Below are positions 15,879 through 20,024 of a stretch of DNA of 20,024 bases, piece after piece. The notes below the pieces were generated by a model. That model had not been told where the DNA came from. It ran no database searches and saw only the letters and a program-made list of their open reading frames with translations. Source of the DNA: Candidatus Bathyarchaeota archaeon (GTDB lineage Archaea > Thermoproteota > Bathyarchaeia > Bathyarchaeales > SOJC01). The stretch's first letter is position 1. Each line of letters begins with the position of its first letter. Location of the stretch: contig DAOWHM010000035.1 of the NCBI GenBank assembly GCA_030641425.1, forward strand, positions 1-20,024, read 5' to 3'. The position numbers and the translations under genes are program-made.

Positions 15879-17174
15879 TCAACTCTCATCCTTGAAATGC
15901 TTCATAGAAAATACTGTTTCATTAAACCATTTCAAGTATCTGATGGCGAAGGTGAGTCCAACTTTGCTGAAACCAAAGAGTCTAATGCTTTTAATCAGGT
16001 GCCTTAGATAATATCTCTTCCTTGAATAGAATGTTTGATAGGCTTCCCATTCTATTCTACTCAAAGTTTCTGTATCAAGACCGTTCTCGGATATGTTTCG
16101 AAAGAACATGGCATGGTCGGCATCAAGACCCAAAATGAAATTTAAGTATTTTCTGCATGTGCTGTATGTTTCGCCTGGAAAGCCAAACACAAAATTGGCT
16201 ACACCAACTATCCGAGCTTTCTCTGCATTTCTGAACGCAGCTCTTACCTCTTTGCTGTCATTAATCATTTGAGACTCTAAGTTAAAGAACAAAGCGATGC
16301 AATTGGCTCTTTTCATCTTTTGCATCAGAGAAAGGGGGATATCGGTACGAGACAAGCATGCCCAAGAAACATCCAAATCTCTCTTGTAGAACGCTTCACA
16401 TATCTTTTCAACTCTCCTCAAGTTCGCCATGAAACAATCATCCGATATGAAAACAACCGATGGATCATACTTCTCTGCAAGATATTCCATCTCATCGGCA
16501 AGACTATCGGGGGACCTGCATCTCCACGTATGTTGATACATTTCCGGAACAGCACAGAAACTGCAGTTAAATGTGCATCCTCGACTAGACGTCACCGACA
16601 GAAGCGGGAAAGAACTGAACAGTCGATATCTTTCTGTTGGGAAAAAATGCCACAGAGGAAAGGGCAACGCATCCAAATTCTTAATCTGTGGCCTCAACGC
16701 GTTTTCAATCACCTTACCTCCATCCCTATATGTTACGCCTTTTATTCCCTCAAAGGTTCCTCCTCTCTCGAGTCTCTCAATCAAATCGAGAAATGAATGT
16801 TCTCCTTCACCTCTTACAATTGCGTCAATGTATGAATTCCGCTGCAGTATAATTTCACCATGGATGGAGGGTTCAGGACCACCAAGAACTGTGACTAATC
16901 CTTCGTTCTTGGAGCTTCTCGCAACACTCAAAGCTTGGCTTACTCTTGTAATTGCACAATAAATGCCAACCAAGTCAGGTTTTTCTCGGCGAAGTACAAA
17001 TTTAAGCTGACTTAAATCCATGTCCAGAGCAGACATGTCAATAATCCTGATTCTGTAGCCTTTTTGAGTCAAGAAGGCAGATAAATACGCAAGACCTACT
17101 GGAGGAAAATTGACCCCAAAAATCTTCGAGTAGAGTATATCGTCACTCTTCGGCAGGATCAGAACAATCTTCAT
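15879..17174 (-). CDS. Radical SAM protein with B12-binding-like N-terminal domain
   Basis: A 431-aa protein. The N-terminal Rossmann-like domain (about 1-140) has the class B radical SAM layout (PPVGLAYLSAFLTQKGY, then IVRGEGE), but the DxHxxG cobalamin-ligand motif is not visible, so corrinoid, if bound, would be base-off without a His ligand. The radical SAM core has C200-x3-C204-x2-C207 (SRGCTFNCSFCAVPE) and the FGFPGET strand. Between NLES and that strand it is shorter than usual relatives. The C-terminal 90 residues are basic and aromatic, as in proteins acting on lipids or large substrates. The substrate is unknown. It is preceded by the GlcF-like gene on the same strand but separated by about 90 bases. 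Confidence 0.8.
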   Translation of the reverse strand: MKIVLILPKSDDILYSKIFGVNFPPVGLAYLSAFLTQKGYRIRIIDMSALDMDLSQLKFVLRREKPDLVGIYCAITRVSQALSVARSSKNEGLVTVLGGPEPSIHGEIILQRNSYIDAIVRGEGEHSFLDLIERLERGGTFEGIKGVTYRDGGKVIENALRPQIKNLDALPFPLWHFFPTERYRLFSSFPLLSVTSSRGCTFNCSFCAVPEMYQHTWRCRSPDSLADEMEYLAEKYDPSVVFISDDCFMANLRRVEKICEAFYKRDLDVSWACLSRTDIPLSLMQKMKRANCIALFFNLESQMINDSKEVRAAFRNAEKARIVGVANFVFGFPGETYSTCRKYLNFILGLDADHAMFFRNISENGLDTETLSRIEWEAYQTFYSRKRYYLRHLIKSIRLFGFSKVGLTFAIRYLKWFNETVFSMKHFKDES

Positions 17175-17262
17175 TCCGCAACCTCTATACTCCTAACCTT
17201 AACAAGTCCAAACTAATGTCTAATCTGAACTTGTGGTTTATTGGCGTTGTGAGGGTTTTCCG

Positions 17263-18381
17263 TTAAATTGCTTTTTCCATCAACATAGGAATATCTAAGG
17301 TCTCAAGATTTGCCCTTTTAGCTACTCTTCGTAAGTTAGTGAAACACATTGGGCAGAACGTAAGTAATGTTGATGCGCCTGTTTGTCTAGCTTCTTCCGA
17401 CCTGAATTTGGCTTGGTTAATCGCGTATTTAGCGTGGGATGTTCGAAGGAGCCCGCCGCAGCAGTTAGCATGGTTTTTAGTATGGTCCATCTCCAGCAAT
17501 TTTACGCCAGGTATTGTTTCTATGATCTTACGTGGGCTCTCATATATTGAATGGAATCTCCCTATGTGGCAGGGATCTTGATATGTAACGGACAGTGACA
17601 ATCTTTTCTTAAATTTAATCTTACCTTCGTCTATCAATCTCGCAAACAAGTCAGCCAGATGCACTATGGTAAAGTCCAACTTCCCAACAATTTTCGGATA
17701 TTCTTCGTGAATCGTGGTGTAGCAACCCGGGCATGAGGTGAAAAGGGTTGTTGCCCCATAACTCGACATAATCTCTTCAAGTATCTTGACATTCTTCTCA
17801 GCAGTTTCTCTGAATGTCAATAGATCCCCTCCCCAATCACCGACCATTCCACAGCAAGGCTCTCTTGATCCCATTAGAGCAAATGGAAGTTTAATTTTCT
17901 GGAGAACGTTAACAATGGACGTAGCTATTTCGGGGCACCAGTATGATGCATAGCAACCCGCCATGTAGACATATTCAGCTTTTTTCGGAGGTTTATAGTT
18001 GACGGGAAGCCAGTTGGCTCGATCATCAGTTGGTTTGCCAAATGGATTTCCGTATTGATTAATCACTTTTTGTACTTCGGTATATTCCTTTGGTGGTCCT
18101 AAGCGGTTCTTAACGAAGTCAGTTCGCAAACCTTTCACTAGTTCTATGAAATCAATGCCAGCAGGGCAGACTTCTCTGCAGTATCCACAAGTGCTGCAGA
18201 AATACCAGTTATCCACCAAATCTTTTGGTAGTGCTTCCTCGCTCTTGAGGTAGTGTTTATGTGTCAGTATTTTTCCTCTTGGTGAATATGTTTCGAATTT
18301 CATCATTCGCTTTACTGGGCAGACCTCTCTACAAGAGCCACATAGAGCGCAAACGTAAAGATTCTCCATCAGGTTCTTCAA
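17263..18381 (-). CDS. Fe-S oxidoreductase with CCG domains (GlcF/HdrD-like)
   Basis: A 372-aa protein. Two ferredoxin-like 4Fe-4S motifs: C11-x2-C14-x2-C17-x3-C21-P and C62-x2-C65-x2-C68-x3-C72-P. Two cysteine-rich CCG-type domains follow: CYASYWCPE ... CCGMVGDWGG ... CPGCYTTIHEEYP, then CHIGRFHS ... CCGGLLRTSH ... CPMCFTNL. This is the layout of GlcF, LldE-type proteins and HdrD. Next to a GlcD-like flavoprotein it likely carries electrons from 2-hydroxyacid oxidation (lactate or glycolate) to quinone, ferredoxin or a thiol/disulfide carrier. TTG start with GGAGG (18391-18395) 9 bases before; the gene lies 13 bases after glcD, so they are co-transcribed and probably co-translated. Confidence 0.85.
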   Translation of the reverse strand: MKNLMENLYVCALCGSCREVCPVKRMMKFETYSPRGKILTHKHYLKSEEALPKDLVDNWYFCSTCGYCREVCPAGIDFIELVKGLRTDFVKNRLGPPKEYTEVQKVINQYGNPFGKPTDDRANWLPVNYKPPKKAEYVYMAGCYASYWCPEIATSIVNVLQKIKLPFALMGSREPCCGMVGDWGGDLLTFRETAEKNVKILEEIMSSYGATTLFTSCPGCYTTIHEEYPKIVGKLDFTIVHLADLFARLIDEGKIKFKKRLSLSVTYQDPCHIGRFHSIYESPRKIIETIPGVKLLEMDHTKNHANCCGGLLRTSHAKYAINQAKFRSEEARQTGASTLLTFCPMCFTNLRRVAKRANLETLDIPMLMEKAI

Positions 18382-18394
18382 ATCTCACAACCTC

Positions 18395-19930
18395 CTAATC
18401 GATTGTACTATCTTCCCATGCAAAATCGTTAAGTGGCATTACTCCTGCGACTCCTAAGAAAAGGACGTCAAGCCATGAAGGCAGATTGGCCATCATGCTC
18501 ATTGAGAGCTTGAACATCCATGGAGGCATTGCACCACGCACGACCTTATAATGATTCAATAATTTCTTCGGATCAACAATTTCTTTTATCTTCAACATTT
18601 CTTTCATTTGTTCTTTCCCTAGTTTGGTCTCTGCGTACGGAAAATTGTGTACTCCAATCGAGTAAACCTGTCCTCCATGATTCGCTACATCTTTCAGTGT
18701 ATTCATCATCAATGCTACAGTCTTAACAAAATGGCCTTTATTCCGCTCGTCTGTTAGAGCCATTGGCATCAAGAGCACTTGTCCGTCAGCTCCTAATATT
18801 GTAAAGATGCTCATATTCATCGTGTTCTCCTGTGCAATCTTATTCCACTTCCTAATAATGGTGAGGCCAGCCTCAACTGGGGCCAAGACTTCTAAAGGAA
18901 TTAGAGCTGGACCAAGCTTTTTGAACAGAAGCTCAACCTTGAAGCGGCTCTCCCACTCATCATGGGCAACCTCGCCACCCAGATCTTTCCCGCCAAACTT
19001 GGCGCATACCTTCAAAAAGTTATCTTTGAGTTTTGAGAGTTTGGCTTTTGAGGAGGCTTCAAGAGCAACGAGAATCATAGCTTCTTCTTTTGGAGTCTTC
19101 TCTTCAACCGTTCGTAGGTTATCCAGGAACTGTCTGTCCATGAGATGTAAGGTATGGGGGATAACTTCTTCTTTAAGCAATTCATCCATCGCTTTCCATC
19201 CATCCTCAAAATCATTGAAAGCCACCGCTACAGCTTCAAAATCATCGCTTTTTGGGTAGATGCGGAGCGTAGCTTTAGTCACAATTCCAAATATTCCTTC
19301 AGCACCCACGAATATTGAATGATTATTAGCCTCTAAGTTTGTATTTGGAATGCCTTCAGATGCTGTATTAATTATCTTTCCGCTTGGTAAAACCACTTCC
19401 AAATCTAGGATTTGCTTTTCGATCGATCCGTATGTTGGAGCTCCTAAACCTGCACTTCCACCAGTGCTGATTAAACCACCTACAGTAGCTGTATAGGCGC
19501 TGGATGGATATATCCCTGGCTGGAACCCCTTCTTCGCTAGGAGATCTATTAATTCCTTCCATGTTATACCTGATTGAACTGTAATCGTCCTTTTTTCTTC
19601 GTCTAACTCTTGTATTTGCTTCATTCCTGTTAGGTCAAGCACAATTCCACCATTAACTGGGACACTTCCACCATAACCTGTAGAAGCACCTCCTCTAATA
19701 GTCACAGGAACATTGCGTTTATTGGCCAGCTCCATAATGGAGACAATCTGTTCTGTGGAACTCGGCGTAATGATGTAATCTGGCTTCCTGAAGCCATATA
19801 AACTGAAAATCTCTTGAGGCAAAGCTGCCATGTCGCTTGAGTAACATAGGATGTCCAGTTCTGAATCCGTGAAACTCTCTTTTCCCACGATCTTAATGAG
19901 TTCATCACTCAAGGTCGAATTATTTGGCAA
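18395..19930 (-). CDS. FAD-linked oxidase, GlcD / D-lactate dehydrogenase family
   Basis: A 511-aa flavoprotein: the FAD-binding type 4 domain (about 45-230) carries PDYIITPSSTEQIVSIM, RGGASTGYGGSVPVNGGIVLDLTGM and GLISTGGSAGLGAPTYGSI, all typical. A C-terminal FAD-oxidase region runs from about 260 and contains MKEMLKIKEIVDPKKLLNHYK, which resembles the usual iDPxxxxNPgK end. It then continues with about 45 extra residues including a hydrophobic stretch, which could be a membrane contact. It oxidises a 2-hydroxyacid (D-lactate or glycolate are the common substrates; the exact one cannot be read here) and passes electrons to the GlcF-like partner downstream. TTG start with GGAGG (19938-19942) 7 bases before. 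Confidence 0.85.
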   Translation of the reverse strand: MPNNSTLSDELIKIVGKESFTDSELDILCYSSDMAALPQEIFSLYGFRKPDYIITPSSTEQIVSIMELANKRNVPVTIRGGASTGYGGSVPVNGGIVLDLTGMKQIQELDEEKRTITVQSGITWKELIDLLAKKGFQPGIYPSSAYTATVGGLISTGGSAGLGAPTYGSIEKQILDLEVVLPSGKIINTASEGIPNTNLEANNHSIFVGAEGIFGIVTKATLRIYPKSDDFEAVAVAFNDFEDGWKAMDELLKEEVIPHTLHLMDRQFLDNLRTVEEKTPKEEAMILVALEASSKAKLSKLKDNFLKVCAKFGGKDLGGEVAHDEWESRFKVELLFKKLGPALIPLEVLAPVEAGLTIIRKWNKIAQENTMNMSIFTILGADGQVLLMPMALTDERNKGHFVKTVALMMNTLKDVANHGGQVYSIGVHNFPYAETKLGKEQMKEMLKIKEIVDPKKLLNHYKVVRGAMPPWMFKLSMSMMANLPSWLDVLFLGVAGVMPLNDFAWEDSTID

Positions 19931-20024
19931 TTATGGTCCTCCAGTTTAGAGAGAATCAAGTTCTACAACGTATATTTAAGAGTAGCGTGTTTTCCTCATA
20001 TCTTCTATTACCACTCGAATTCAC

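Noticed and set aside
16320..16796. 158-codon plus-strand ORF
   Set aside because: Fully antisense to the well-supported radical SAM gene, with no motif and no SD; a shadow frame.

Overview
The window looks like a chromosomal piece of an uncultivated archaeon. It has a crenarchaeal-style OB-fold SSB, archaeal GGTGAT/GGAGG Shine-Dalgarno (SD) sites, many TTG starts, and the archaeal/eukaryal route to selenocysteine (PSTK, SepSecS, archaeal-type SelB). A TACK-type lineage fits the gene style, but that placement is inference. No rRNA, tRNA, CRISPR array or transposase was seen, and no gene-free gap exceeds 300 bases.

Layout. 1-2335: two related OB-fold proteins facing each other (SSB at 184-621 +; a 249-aa relative at 796-1545 -), then a ferritin-like diiron protein (-). 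2378-3787 (+): a GltA/NfnB-type glutamate synthase family flavoprotein. 4023-5483 (-): a secreted Ig-like/CARDB/dockerin protein whose frame is interrupted by one in-frame TGA. 5571-6611 (-): selenophosphate synthetase (selD), itself read through an in-frame TGA at the catalytic Sec position. 6690-8885 and 8878-10197 (+): a PSTK-SelB fusion gene overlapping SepSecS. 10437-15160 (+): NiFe hydrogenase large subunit, FdhD, MobA, TatA, TatA, TatC. 15304-15852 (+): a two-repeat carboxypeptidase-regulatory-like protein. 15879-19930 (-): a radical SAM protein, then a GlcD/GlcF-like oxidase pair.

The centre is a compact selenocysteine island. SelD makes selenophosphate. The kinase half of the fusion makes O-phosphoseryl-tRNA(Sec). 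SepSecS converts it to Sec-tRNA(Sec). The SelB half would deliver that to UGA codons. The downstream FdhD, MobA and Tat genes fit maturation and export of a molybdenum or tungsten formate dehydrogenase, a common archaeal selenoprotein, although no catalytic Fdh subunit lies in the window.

The most notable observations are the single-polypeptide PSTK-SelB fusion, the UGA-containing selD, and the in-frame UGA (Cys-Sec-Gly context) in the secreted protein next to selD, a candidate undescribed selenoprotein. SECIS elements could only be suggested, not shown.
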